From assembly GCA_014529385.2 (NCBI GenBank), contig CM043944.1, forward strand, positions 84,445,884 through 84,509,883: 64,000 nt of DNA, read 5' to 3'. The notes beneath the pieces are model-generated. The model searched no databases and was not told where the DNA came from. It saw only the letters and a list, made by a program, of their open reading frames with translations. This stretch comes from Adiantum capillus-veneris (lineage: Eukaryota; Streptophyta; Polypodiopsida; Polypodiales; Pteridaceae). The position numbers and the translations under genes were made by a program. Shown here in pieces: positions 10,638 through 22,328 of this stretch. The first letter of the stretch is position 1; each line of letters starts with the position of its first letter.

Positions 10638-11979
10638 AGTAACTAAAAGGAACCATCAATGACGCAAAGTTGCATTCAGTAACACAAGGAAAGAACAAGA
10701 AATTGTGGGAAGTAGTGATTTCTCGATTCTACATATTCTCTCTATTCCGCTGCACCTGACATGCTACGTTGACTTCCTGAGCCAATTATGTACATATGGG
10801 TATCTATGACTCAAAAACTCTAAACTGGAAGAACAAAACTTAAGACTAAGAGACTCAGCCACTCAAAAATCAAATGAGCTAGAAGATTGATTGAATGATT
10901 AAAACTATGTTACAATAAGTTCCTTATATAGAAGACGAAGAGACACATATGAAGAGACACATTCGATTCATAGACTCAAAAGTTGGGATTTGGAGGCTCA
11001 AAGCTCAAAACCTACACTATAAGACCCAAGTTTGGTCAAATGAGATTTCAAACTCCAGTTTTTTTTTAACGTTTCAAACCTCTCATAAGGATTTCAAACC
11101 CGTGTGAATGCAACTATGATCGGACTACGAATAGACATGTCTTTACACATCCTTTTGGTGAAGAGTTGTAACCAATCAATGACGAGGCACAACGGATCGA
11201 CAATGGGTGGGTCGTCAAAAGAGTGGCTATACCATGTAGAGGCATGTCCTTTGGGGAAGAGTTATTACCATCGACAATAGGAGTTTCGCAATTTGGTGCC
11301 TATTATCGCATTATCTTCTTAGTTCCTAGTTAATCATGAATGCAGATTCGTAGAATGACTAACCAAAGAGACCCCTATTGTCAAATGGTCACGAATCTTC
11401 CCCAAAGCACATGCATTCTTTAACGCAAGGAAGAACAAAGGATTAAGAAAACGTGCTCGATTCTACCTTCTCTCTCAATTCTGTTGCATCTGATATCTTG
11501 CCCTCACAATCCAAGATAAAGGCCTTATTTAAAATAATACACCCAGACCCAAATATCATTGTAACTTGCTCAATAAAATCAAAATCTATGAAGATTTTTC
11601 ACTAATCTAACCTTGCCCTCATGCTCATCAAAAGTGAACAAGCATTTCTACTACAACCTTATCTAAAAGACCACACCTACACTCAAAAACTCCTTGAATT
11701 GTTCGGAGAGAAACCTCACCTTCTCAATGAAATCCCTCAAGGAACACCAAACCTTGCACTAATTTTCAAGCTCTTGCACAACAAGATACTCCACACAATT
11801 ATCAGCTAAGAACAAGAAGACTCTCAACAAACATCCCATTAGGCACTCTCCTTCTTGCCAAACAAAAAAGCAAAAGTGGTAGGTATAAGCACAATTGCAA
11901 TAGTACATGTTAATCTGTAGGCGATTAAAATGTCTTTACCTTTGTGATATATTTCAAGCCAAATTCATTGCAGTTTATA
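10638..11979. other. AT-rich intergenic DNA with an imperfect direct repeat
   Basis: No gene is recognised. Two similar stretches of about 90 bases occur at about 10674-10770 and 11419-11505; both contain CAAGGAA, then GAACAA, then CTCGATTCTAC, then a TTCTCTCT run. A 62-codon plus frame at 11621-11809 is not recognisable. I looked here for further exons of the DCD gene on the minus strand and found none. Confidence 0.4.
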
Positions 11980-12042
11980 TCAATACTCTTTACATATGTT
12001 CGTTCTTATGCGACACAAACAAAAGATCAGCTTAAAATGCAC

Positions 12043-12355
12043 CTGTGCTGGATATTGTGTCTTTCCTCTACCACCAGTCCAAGCATAAAAATTGATATTC
12101 AGCTCTCCACAGCTATCCGCTTCAAAAATCCCATGAAGTTTTCGATCACTATAATTGAACAGGAATAGAGGCATGCCTGGCTTGATGTTTTTGATGTAAC
12201 TGAAGTGAATTTGTGGTAGACCTAGAAAAACAAGAACGCCAACGATCATGCTTTCAAGGTTAAAAGAAGATTGAAATGTAACTTCCTCATGTGGGGTGCC
12301 ATGACCTTCATCAAGAAATGAGACGCTGCAGACACGTGTGTGTGTGTGTGTGTGC

Positions 12356-12394
<39 letters not shown>

Positions 12395-12583
12395 AGAGAT
12401 ACCGAATAAAAGTTGAGTAACACATTCTTCGAAGGTTGCATGGGTGCAACCAAAAATGACTGAAGCAAGCTCACCAGGCACAAGATTGAGAAAGTGGCCT
12501 GTCAAAGAGGAGGAGGGAGAGGAAGGGGCCGCAGTGGGACTGTGAGGACCCAAGTATGTTTCGGTTCGTCGTCCAGCTCCCAT
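12043..12583 (-). CDS. DCD (Development and Cell Death) domain protein, two exons, 3' part missing
   Basis: Exon 1 (12583-12403) starts MGAGRRTETY, a start like that of known plant DCD proteins (MGAGRK-type). It runs to LASVIFGCTHATFEECVTQ and LLF, the first conserved DCD block. The reading is interrupted after one base of a Gly codon by GTATCT, and a good acceptor (TTTTTCTAG) ends at 12222. Exon 2 (12221-12043) then continues GLPQIHFSYIKNIKPG, PLFLFNYSDRKLHGIFEA, GELN and YPAQ, the next DCD blocks in the right order. Joining the exons (181 + 179 nt) gives exactly 120 codons. CAG|GTGCAT at 12043/12042 looks like the next donor; without splicing the frame stops at 11980. DCD proteins are plant-specific and linked to stress and cell-death responses (known for the family). 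The last DCD block, which includes a conserved Tyr/Phe-rich stretch, was not found to the left, so the gene is truncated or has a distant exon. Expression is not shown. Confidence 0.82.
12222..12402 (-). other. 181-bp phase-1 intron of the DCD gene, filled by a microsatellite
   Basis: In gene direction the donor GTATCT is followed at once by (CT)n, then (CG)n, then (CA)n (plus-strand 12338-12399), then about 110 ordinary bases and a TTTTTCTAG acceptor. The splice sites are inferred from continuity of the DCD protein and by eye. Confidence 0.75.
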
Positions 12584-12829
12584 TCTTGTTTGTGTCTCTG
12601 CTCGGCTATTTTGAGCGCGCTTTTCTTATGAAATGCGATGCGAAAGAGAGAACTTCTAAAGGAGCCTGGAGGACCCAAAAATACTATTTTGATCCAGCCC
12701 GTTCAACATTCTCCCCCCGTTATCCAGGGGCATGAAGGGGTGGGATCTCCGATGGGATGATGGAGCATTATAGACCTCGAGCAAAGGAGTCTCGGACAAA
12801 GTGTAAACTCAGGCATCCAAAATTACTTC

Positions 12830-12847
12830 CCCCCCCCCCCCCCCCCT
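12830..12847 (+). repeat. C homopolymer
   Basis: About 17 consecutive C lie just left of the tRNA-like relic. Similar C runs occur at 24615-24637, 25903-25924, about 52459-52481 and about 55026-55040. Confidence 0.9.
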
Positions 12848-12853
12848 CCCTCG

Positions 12854-12916
12854 CGGGCGGGGGATTAAACTCACAGCCTCATGGATGCGAGACATGTGCC
12901 CTGACCACATCGCCCG
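12854..12916 (-). pseudogene. tRNA-like relic (possible head of a tRNA-derived SINE)
   Basis: Read on the minus strand, the ends CGGGCGA and CCGCCCG can pair over six of seven positions like an acceptor stem. An A-box-like TGTGGTCAGGGC follows. GTCTC and GAGGC can pair around an 8-base loop in the anticodon position, and GAGTTTAATCC resembles the B box. The length of 63 bases, the 8-base loop and poor T-stem pairing show it is not a working tRNA gene. A SINE or tRNA pseudogene origin is inferred. Confidence 0.5.
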
Positions 12917-12939
12917 CGCAAGTCTTCATTGAAATGTAG

Positions 12940-13382
12940 GCGTATTCCTTGATACTTGATGTGCAAGCGCATCGCATCACGAAAAGTAAGCTCGGGTACA
13001 AATGTCAACTCGACTACTCGAGTTTACTCTTGTACCTGAGTTTACTTTTCACGAAAAGATTTACAGTGCCCAATTGATGTAGGGCCCCTAGATCAACAGT
13101 GGCCCTTAATCCCATCTCCCATGCATGTGGTAGATATAGTTGAGGCCAGGTTATGGACACAGCCCCTCCCTTAGTTCTTGGTGCAACCAAAATGATGATA
13201 CATTGTAAATATAAGTTGTTCATATCGTGTATCTTGGCCACGCTCTTGTAAATGACATGTGAAGTCCTCACAAAATACTTTGCTCCTTTCTAACCAAATG
13301 CTTTTTGGCCTACCTAGCCAAGGCCTATGTGATGCGTTTTCAACAAAAGTTCACTTCCTTCTCTTTCTTTTCACCCTTTAAA

Positions 13383-13384
<2 letters not shown>
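12940..13384. other. intergenic, nothing recognised
   Basis: A short inverted repeat around 13000-13060 (AGTAAGCTCGGGTACAA against TTGTACCTGAGTTTACT) is visible. Nothing else was identified. Confidence 0.4.
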
Positions 13385-13461
<77 letters not shown>

Positions 13462-13548
13462 ACACACACACATCTTTAAGGTCACTTGGGATTGTTCATG
13501 TGCCATTAAAACTTATCTCCTTCTTCTTCTTCTTCTTCTTCTTCTTCT

Positions 13549-13602
<54 letters not shown>
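13385..13602 (+). repeat. (CT)n(CA)n and (TTC)n(CT)n microsatellites
   Basis: CT repeats at 13385-13427 run into CA repeats to 13472. After a unique stretch containing GCCATTAAAACTTATCTCC, a (TTC)n run (13520-13553) passes into (CT)n to 13602. The second part belongs to a dispersed family also seen at 25715 and 46914. Confidence 0.95.
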
Positions 13603-13605
<3 letters not shown>

Positions 13606-15664
13606 AAGTTGGTCAAAGTATTTTCCCACGATGAATTTGAATGAGTTAAGCTTTGGAGATTGCTTAAGCATTGGCTTGAAAGTTGTACCAAGTATAACTA
13701 CGTATGCAATCCACTTGGCATCGTCAAGTATGATGGGCACTAGGACCCCTAATGAGGGGGCATAGTGCCCCTCATTTTGGTCTATCATGGTTACGGGAGG
13801 GATTGAGGGGCACACACCTATACACCCCTAAAACATAACACTCAAGAAAACAACCCCTTATGTGCATCAGCCTAGTTGGGAACTCTAGATAGTACCATTG
13901 GGAACTTGCATGTGCCCCTCTTGATTCATAAAGCTGATCTCCCCTAAAATTCTTACATCGCAAGACTCAACCATTCTAAATGTCATGCAAGAAAGATCTT
14001 GGACCTCCTTCAATCATACCCTCCCACCCCAGGGGTATCTTGGCAACAAGAAAAAAATTCTTCAAGAATGGTAGAGCTAAAATCCATGGCGCCCTAAGAA
14101 CTAGCGATTTAAGAGTTGTCCATAGGGACACATCTGCAAGGAGGTTCTTTGAAAAGCTACCTTGCCCCTACATCTTCTCCAAAAAGATACCTGTTGTGGA
14201 GGTCCCCACTCGGATTCCTTCAAATATTCGTGTTTTCCCTATGTTGTAGTTGGTGGGCATCTATAACATGTGGGTAGGGGCCCTGACACCTATCGTCCAC
14301 AGATCTAACTCTTTCCTTTTTTGTGTGATGGTGGCAAGTAATATGCCCCACCCTTACCCCTTGAATGACCAGGACACAGAAAGAAAGGCTAAGCTCATTT
14401 CTCTTTTTTAGGCCACAACTTTGTACCCTTTTGTTAATTTAAATGTGATCTTTTAATATCGTCTATGATCCCTCGCCCTCCTTCTCTATTCTCTTGATAT
14501 AATAGTGAAGCTATTTTCAATCAAAATGGTGTACCCAACACACACACATACACACGAGTAGCAGGTAAGCAAGCCTTGTGCATTTCTCACAAGTTCCTAA
14601 CCTTGTTTTATTTCATAACATTGATTTCATCTTAGTTTTACAAGTTTGGGTCCTCAAGGAGTACTTTGCTCCCCTTTAATCACCATGTTATTTCTTAAAA
14701 AAGCAAAAAGGTTGGAATCTACTTCATGAAAATCTTACAGAGCTTTCTAGAAAACATGATGGCCTCTAAGCTACATGGAGAAAAACGAACAACTTGATAA
14801 GAAAATATATTTTTAGTTTGTCAAAACCTTATGTAGTGGTTGGATCGGTTACTTGGGGACATGATTTCACCCCAAATGTGAAAATCCAATACAGAAAGGC
14901 TAAGATTTTTCCTCGCACTCCAATCGACTCTAAATTCTTTGCTCTGATTCTTCAACACTCCAATTGGTCATGTTATTGCCCTCCTCTCCTCTAGTACAAT
15001 GCTTGCACATTGACAATCTGTACACCAATACAATCTCGACTCTATCACAATGTTTGCACATAAAAAAGGCCCAACAAGGAGGATAATCAAGCACGACAAA
15101 GATCTAAAAAGCTTGTCCCCCACAAAGAACATTGGAGATTTTCAACTTTATGGTTGACCTAAAGGTCGTAGCTGTTTTGCATCATGTTTATGGTGATGGA
15201 AATGTTGTCATATGATGTATGGGAACTCATGGATTGATGTGGATGTCTCATATGCATGGCTATGATTGCTTTCCACCTTTCTAGGTCAAAACTAGCTCTA
15301 TGTGATAGAGAGGTGAAGTACAGATGTGATGCATCAACTTTGCATGGTTGGATGTTGTCAAAATTGGATTTTTATATCATGATTAGTTGCTGGTTGGACT
15401 CTTTTTATGCATGAAAGAATCACGTCTTAAGGGTCACATGACTACGCTCAAAGTAGGAAACAAAAATCTCATTCATTATATAGCATCAAATCTATAGACT
15501 AAATTGAATGAAGCAATGCTTGGTCAAATGGTATACAACTCAAGTCATTTTTTAATTATTTTTGCATGTTACATGATTTGATACAAACATTGGGTAAGCT
15601 AGAAAAAATTCTGCTCAGAAAGTCCTTGATCATATATTTCAATAGTCCAAATAGGAACTCATTC
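13603..15664. other. intergenic, no gene recognised
   Basis: Open frames are short, at most 100 codons, and match nothing I know. A fragment around 13700-14280 shows gene-like GC but no domain. No repeat of more than trivial length was seen. Confidence 0.4.
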
Positions 15665-15901
<237 letters not shown>

Positions 15902-18415
15902 ATGAGTGTGTGTGCGTAGCTATTTTACCATAAATAATAAGACATAATTGAACTTTTTACATTCAAAAGACAGATGGATCGAGAGAGAAGGAATGATATG
16001 TACAAAAATAACTCAGTCTCAAAATCATCTCTGTACAATGTTTGAATGAATGAAGTTTCATTCCAGTATACAGATATCAGAAGTGCTTCCCTTTTCATAA
16101 GTGTCTGTGTAATCATGTAAGGAGAACTGCTTAAAGCCAAAAAAACCTCCAAAGAGTCCTTACTTGCATCCATCCAAACAAGACATCAGATATGTCAGCC
16201 TTGAATGTGTTTTACAGGTATCAAGTGGACTATACTAGTTGTTATCCATGTCCATCTTTAACAAGTTTTTTAAAAACCTTCAAGCCTTAGTCCAAAGTAT
16301 TTATTTTATCACCCAAAGCGTAAGGTTTTTTAGAAGGTCATACTTCCTTTAGAACTAGCTCCATTGATGAAGCTTCATATTCACTTTGCTATAAAGCAAA
16401 AGCATTATAAATGACATTTCTTTTAAGAATAATCAACAAGTTTTTTAGTATTTATAGATAAAGTTTAACCCTAATTAGGGTTTATGTCCTTCTCATTCCT
16501 CAAATGTTGCTTACCTTCATTCTCTGATGAGTAAGCCAATTAGCAAAGATCTTTAGATATAAACATGATATCTAGCTAGACCAAGTGTAAAAAAATTAAG
16601 TGTGTTTGTTTTTTATGCGCTTTTTTTTATTTAAAAAAATGTTTATAGGACTGTTGAAACAATATAGCATCAAAAAACCACCAAGTCTGGCAGTAGTACT
16701 CATCTGGCGAGGATTTTATCTAGAACAATCCCCTGATTGAACTTTTATCAAAAAGTAAGTTACATAAATGGGAAACACCCCCGCTTTTCAACAGTAATTC
16801 ATGCGCTAAGTGAAAGAGAGCAACTTGTATTTTTGCCAAGTCCAAAAAAGACCAGCAAACAATAAGTTATAGCTAGTATGCCACAAGCCAATCAGCTAGT
16901 CCCCAATCCATGTACAATGTTGCACCACAGTAAGCAGTAGCGGCTATCCAGCCCTTACCATATAGACTTAGCCAACCCATATGATGGATTATACCTGTTT
17001 TAAGCATCAAGGAACATTAATTCTCAGAAGTGCCATATTTTGTCAAGGCCCACCACACGGTGGTTTTATTTCATCAGGCTGCGCGATTGATTATGCCGCA
17101 AAAAATTTCCAGATTTTTGCTTAAGTGTCGTTATCAACAGTAAAAAAAAAAGTGAATAACGGGTATAGAAAAACCCTTTAAATAAATAAATAAATATATA
17201 TATATATATATGTACTTGCAGTTAAATAATGACCAGCTTCGAAAAAAACCAATAATAGTACCATAGTAATGCTCCCAAAAGAAACCACCTTTACCATGTA
17301 ATGCCAGTCAAAGCCGACCACTGTAGTGGTCCTTACCAGGCTGAAGAACGAGGAACTGAGCCAACCAAACAGAGGTCCAACCACTTATATCATGCCATGC
17401 TAAGTATAGTCATCCCGACTATTTTAAGTACACCATTTGCTAAGTACATGTATTTTTATGAAACAATGCTTTACCATTTAATAAAAAAAATGACAGTAAT
17501 GAGATTATTGATGCTAAGCTTAGTGACCAACCTGAGTTGGTTGAGTTGTAAGCTCCATGCTTGGTGCAACAAAGATGGAAAAAACACAATCCTCACTCTT
17601 TATGCAAGTAAAGCACACGCAAAGCTAAGTGAGGGGCAAAATGCATCCTCGCCTCTTTAAATAGAAGAAGGACAACTGCCCTCACTCATGACTAATTGCC
17701 TGCAACGTAAACCGAGTAGATCGAGCTCCCCCTGGGAAATGTGGAAGAGTAGCCGCTCGCGATGTCATCTGGCATACTACGTTAAACCAAGCGCCTCATG
17801 GCATGGTAAATGACTGTAATAAGTAATTATATTACTCACGCCTTGTAACCATCATAGCCTTCTAAGGGTCCTTTCCCATGTTTAAAAAGTTGTAGGTCCC
17901 CTTAAATAGAACGTAGAGTGTCGACAAGCAATGGCATAATACACCTTAATCTGATGCTTAAAAAGGCCATCAACAAGTGGTGGAATGTGTGTGTGTATGT
18001 GTGTACCAGCAAGTGTGAACTAAGCTTGGAAAGTTTAATTTGATACTTTTAAAAAAATTTACCAACAGGTGGTAAAATGTGTGTGTGTGTGTGTTGTTGT
18101 ATTAAAATAAATAGATATACACAAAAGAACTACAAGTTCAAAGGACAGCTGACCCTAAACATCTGGAAGGTGATTTGCACAAAAAATGACTCAGTATTGA
18201 ATTCATCTTTGTACAATATAGTAAGGATGCAGACATCATCCGAATGAAATAATACAAGGATATCAATGTAATAAAAAATTTGAGTCCCCCGTAATCATCA
18301 AAGTTGGACATTAGCTACCCTAAGCCACTGTAAGCGAGGATAGCATTCTCACCTGCATCCATGTAGAAAAGACAACACATGTTAGACTTGGCTTCGAATG
18401 ATAGGTGTCAACGAA
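15902..18415. other. AT-rich intergenic DNA, no gene recognised
   Basis: Only short frames occur; the longest (17301-17660, plus) shows no known domain. Small simple repeats are present: (AT)n at 17196-17211, and GT runs near 17984 and 18078 that share a short AATGTGTGTGTGT context. Confidence 0.4.
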
Positions 18416-18420
18416 GCTAT

Positions 18421-18586
18421 TGTTGGGGTATAGGCGTCTGTGCCTTGCCCGGCCGCCCAGAGTCTGGGCGCCCACTGACTTGTATACCTTATACATAGCA
18501 TAAGTGTATAGGGGATTGCTCACTCTTGGAGTCTCCCAACCCACATCTGTGTGTGTATCTCCTTCTCTCTCTCTCACTCTCCGTCA
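18421..18586 (+). repeat. 5' LTR of the Copia element
   Basis: The LTR runs from TGTTGGGG to CCGTCA (166 bases) and is followed two bases later by the primer site. It contains the palindromic GGCGCCC area and a CT-rich 3' end. Confidence 0.85.
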
Positions 18587-18588
18587 AT

Positions 18589-18600
18589 TGGTATCAGAGC
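18589..18600 (+). other. primer binding site, initiator tRNA-Met type
   Basis: TGGTATCAGAGC is the standard plant retrotransposon primer site complementary to the 3' end of initiator tRNA-Met. Confidence 0.92.
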
Positions 18601-20225
18601 TATGGTGACCGCGGAGAGCACGACGGCTTTGAGAGCTTTGAGGCGATAGCTCGCTCGCTCTCGACGGTAGAGAGATTAAGAAATCTTGGAAGCTTTGTGA
18701 GAATGCAATGGGAGCTTGTGAGCTCACTTGAGAGTGATGTATGCTCTTGTGGAAGCTCAGAAAGGAGTGTGGAAGATTGTGTGTAAGTGAAGGTGCCGCC
18801 CTAAAACTGTGTGCGCAGCAGCACTGTTTTCAGATTCGTTTTTCTCCTTGCAGAATGCAGATCTGAGAATTCTGTCTAGTAGCCCATCCGTTTTGACATG
18901 GTCTACAACTTTGCAGAAGAAACTTTTTGCAGATTCCTCACCGTTTTGCTGATATTCAGCTCAGACTGACTGTATACAGAAATTCCAGATTTTCTGTTGT
19001 CAATGGGAGTTTGATGCACTTTTGGAAGCACAGGAGATGCTTGAAGTTGAGTGCATAAATTCTGAGATGAAGATGCAATTGCAGCTTGTGTTAAGCTTAT
19101 GGTTTGAGGGTTTTTTGGTAGACTTGGGCAATGAAGTACGGAGGCGTTTACACACCACGGAAGCGGTCTCTTGAGAGACGCGGGTTTTTGGAGCACACAG
19201 GTGGAGCTTCTTTCACTAGTTTTCACAGAATACTTTGGCAGTGATTTTGTGCTTGGATTCATGGTCTTTGCGGATGGTTTGCATATGGTTATGGCACATG
19301 GTTGATGCCCATTATATATGCATTTTGGCGAGCACTTTCAAGTGCCGGTAAGCTCTCTTGAGAGCATTGTTTTCGCATTGATCAAGTTTCCGGATTGCAA
19401 ATCTTTTGGCGTTTGCTTATGCGCAGTCACTTCGTTGATGTACGTTGAGTGCAGATTGCCATTGTATGTGAAAATGTGGAGCCATTTTGGCATTTCTACT
19501 CATTGGCATTGAGTAGTGTTATGGTTTATGGTAGAGATTGTACTTGAGTTTTTTGCTCAGTTTTTAGGGGAAATTTTGTCGGATTTTTCCCAGATTCTCG
19601 CCATAGTTTGTGATCGAGTGTTTACTCTCACTTTGACAGGTTTTGTCAGTTTGGACACAGTTTTGTGTTTTTTGTATCCACTCTCGCAAGAGTGAGGAGT
19701 TGTGTATCTTTCTTTGCTTGAGACAGTGGTTTGCTCTCGGGTGGGAGAGTCTTGTGATCTCGAGCATTGTTTGCCATAGTTTTGCAGAGCTTATGCATGT
19801 ATGTTGAGTGTAGTTTGATGCGCATTGATTGCTCATTGTATTGAGCTTGCAGGACAATGGTTATTTTGTGTTGATAGCCATTGTACGTCGAAACTCTGGC
19901 GAAATTTTCCCAGGAGTTTTATGCGTATCATTTATGCGATCTAGGTAGAGATTGCGGGTTGCACTCAGCATTTGCGTGCGGTGTTCTCTGCAGGTGGGAG
20001 ATTTGTGCGTGTGTATGCATCGATACCGCACAGTGTGGGCTTGGTGATTAGCTCACAGATTGCAGTGTGATACTAGAGTAGGTGAGGCTTGTATTGACAT
20101 TGCGGGAGCTCTATTTTGGAGCGTGTCTCACAGGTTTTACATTGTGTTTCTGGCCATATTTGTAGACAGTTTCCAGGTTGTTGTTGGTGAGGTGGTTTTG
20201 CTTTCTAGTTTGCTACATTGTGCTC
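18601..20225 (+). other. long non-coding leader of the Copia element
   Basis: About 1.6 kb lies between primer site and gag start, far longer than the leader of a typical Copia element. It is T- and G-rich with many stops in all frames and recurrent TTTTGCAGA and CTTGAGAG words. No gene was recognised. It may hold packaging signals (inferred). Confidence 0.6.
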
Positions 20226-22055
20226 ATGGCAGAGACAAGTGATCGATCAGATTGTGACCTCTCACAGATGCGCGTGTTTGATGGGTCAGACTTTGCGGCA
20301 TGGAGAGAGTGTATGCTTGACGCATTGACACAGCGAGGGTTGCATGGACCATTGAGTGGTGATGCAGGTAGACCTTCATGCTTGTCTGACGATCAGTGGC
20401 AGGAGCTAGAGGAGATGGCACTATCTACACTCTCTTTGCACCTTGCGGAATCTGTATATGCTCTTGTTATGTATGAGACTACTTCGAGAGAACTTTGGCG
20501 CAGATTACATGATATGTATGATAGATCTGAGTCATCACGGACTCGTGTGAGACATGTACATTCACGAGCACGCCGACAGGTGACATGTTGGTATTGTGGT
20601 CATTCTGGACACGTTAGACGACGCTTTTTTCGTTGTATGCGACATCGTAGGAGACATGGCAGTCTCAGAGATGTATGTAGTGATGCCATGGACTCAGTTG
20701 CTTTGACAGTTGAGGCAGATGTAGTGTCGAAGTATACTAGTGACAGGGATGTCACGTTTACCTCGAGCTATGCACGAGATGCTATACATGTGGATAGTGC
20801 ACTCCCTTCGCAGTGGTTGCTAGACGCAGATGCTATGTTTCATGTCACGCCGCATCGTGCATGGTTTTGTAGCTATTCTAGCGGGATGCTTGGCAGTGTA
20901 CGTTTGACCGATGGATCGGTGCATGCGATAGCAGGTGCAGGAGATGTGAGTCTGTCATTACCGAGTGGTGCATCTTACTTGTTACGACATGTGCACTATG
21001 TACCAGATTTGACAGTGAGTTTGATCTCGATTGGTCAGCTTAGAGATTGTGGATGTCAGATTTCACTACGAGAGCGAGATTTTGTGATGCATTTGGGTTC
21101 GCTAGTGATTGCGAGAGGTGCCAGGAGTGGTACAGGTTACCCATTGCATGTGGATCACGCGAGAGACGGTGTTGTCTCTGTGATCATGCAGCCAGGTAGA
21201 CAGCGAGAGAGCAGGCGAGTCTCTTTTGCTTGTGGGTTGCAGGATGCTTTGCATGGAGTGCAGAGTAGTGAGCTCGTTGTGCACACAGTTGGGGCACGAC
21301 TTGAGCAGTCACATAGAGAGGTGACAGAGTCAGACATGCATGCTTTGCTAGTGACTGAGCAAAGCAGAGAGTCAGTTGGGCGAGATACTTCTATGCAGGA
21401 TAGACAGGTAGAGCGGTCTTGCTCTAGTGAGTCATGACAGGAGGACATTGTGCAAGAGTCTATGCATACGGAGTTAGAGCATGAGAGCTCTAGTGAGTCA
21501 CAGCAGATTGAGTGGTCATGTTTGCAGTGGATGATTACAGAGGAGGCTGAGATGTCAGCGATTATGCAGTCATTCCTTTCTATGCTCGACAGTGAGCATG
21601 GGGATATAGTTGTGCAGGATATGTCTTCCAGCAGACACCTAGAGCAGTTGGTTTGCTCCGAGGTTGCACGACAGGTTGATGCGTCTTTTGCGGACAGCCA
21701 GGAGATGCATGTGGCTGACACGCCTTGTCAGTCAGAGATGCCTATTGCCAGGGATATATATGTTGATGCATGCTCCGTAGAGCTAGCAGGGCCCGCTAGC
21801 ATTGCATCGGCATTCGGTGGTCTCATGTATGAGATGTTGATCTTGAGACCGGATATCGCAGCTGCAGTGGGAGCATTTGCAGTTGGGGTTGTCAGTCGTT
21901 TGTTGACTGATGATGGCATAGTGCACGAGGGAGATATGCAGGTATTGCGTACATACTTGCAGTACGTGTGCGGTACGTCTGGTGGTGTATGGACTTACAC
22001 AGGAGCAGGACAGCCGGATGCGCACGATCACAGCCAGCCAGTGGGCATCGGTTGA
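20226..22055 (+). pseudogene. Copia gag-protease-RT remnant frame, split by one TGA
   Basis: The ATG at 20226 (MAETSDRSDC) is the likely start; an upstream ATG at 20178 is in frame but unlike a gag start. The gag is short and ends in a knuckle with CWYCGHSGH, but with seven rather than four residues before the last Cys. The protease region reads WLLDADAMFHVTP near 20815; the catalytic D-S-G of the family is D-A-D here, so the enzyme should be dead. LTDGS, HVHYVPDL and LISIGQLRDCG follow as in Copia polyproteins. A TGA at 21435-21437 is the only stop; the same frame continues to 22055. After a Ser/Glu-rich, probably non-homologous stretch, it ends with RPDIAAAVG, GVVSRLL and LRTYLQYVCGTSGGVWTYTG, which match the C-terminal side of Copia RT. 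Integrase and the RT catalytic core are absent. Confidence 0.85.
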
Positions 22056-22134
22056 GAGCGGTTTTCTCTCACCTTTTGTAGTCTTTAGACTAGGTTCCCT
22101 TGCTTAAAGGCACAGTCGCCTTTAAGTGGGAGGT

Positions 22135-22323
22135 TGTTGGGGTATAGGCGTTTGTGCCTTGCCCGGTCGCCCAGAGTCTGGGCGCCCACTGACTTGTATA
22201 CCTTATACATATCATAAGTGTATAGGGGGCTGCTCACTCTTGGAGTCTCCCCACCCACATCTGTGTGTGTATCTCCTTCTCTCTCTCTCACTCTCCGTCT
22301 GTGGTGCTCCCTGATCCCCTTCA
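22135..22323 (+). repeat. 3' LTR of the Copia element, with 23 extra bases at its end
   Basis: Bases 22135-22299 align with 18421-18585. The 3' copy then has TGTGGTGCTCCCTGATCCCC plus TTC before the terminal A, after which GCTAT begins. The 5' copy lacks these 23 bases. Either an insertion in one copy or a deletion in the other explains this. Confidence 0.75.
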
Positions 22324-22328
22324 GCTAT

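Larger units (their letters stand above)
18416..22328 (+). mobile_element. complete non-autonomous Ty1/Copia element with 5-bp target duplication
   Basis: The element is flanked by GCTAT (18416-18420) and GCTAT (22324-22328). Its LTRs start TGTTGGGG at 18421 and 22135. A primer site matching plant initiator tRNA-Met (TGGTATCAGAGC, 18589-18600) and a polypurine stretch before the 3' LTR (AAGTGGGAGG, 22124-22133) are present. Inside is a 1.6-kb non-coding leader and one long frame with Copia gag, zinc knuckle, protease and a leftover of the RT C-terminus. Integrase and the RT core are missing. The LTRs differ at about 6 of 165 compared positions. Confidence 0.88.

Noticed and set aside
21155-21721. 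188-codon Cys/Ser-rich minus-strand frame
   Set aside because: It is the antisense shadow of the Copia frame, which has recognisable motifs on the plus strand.
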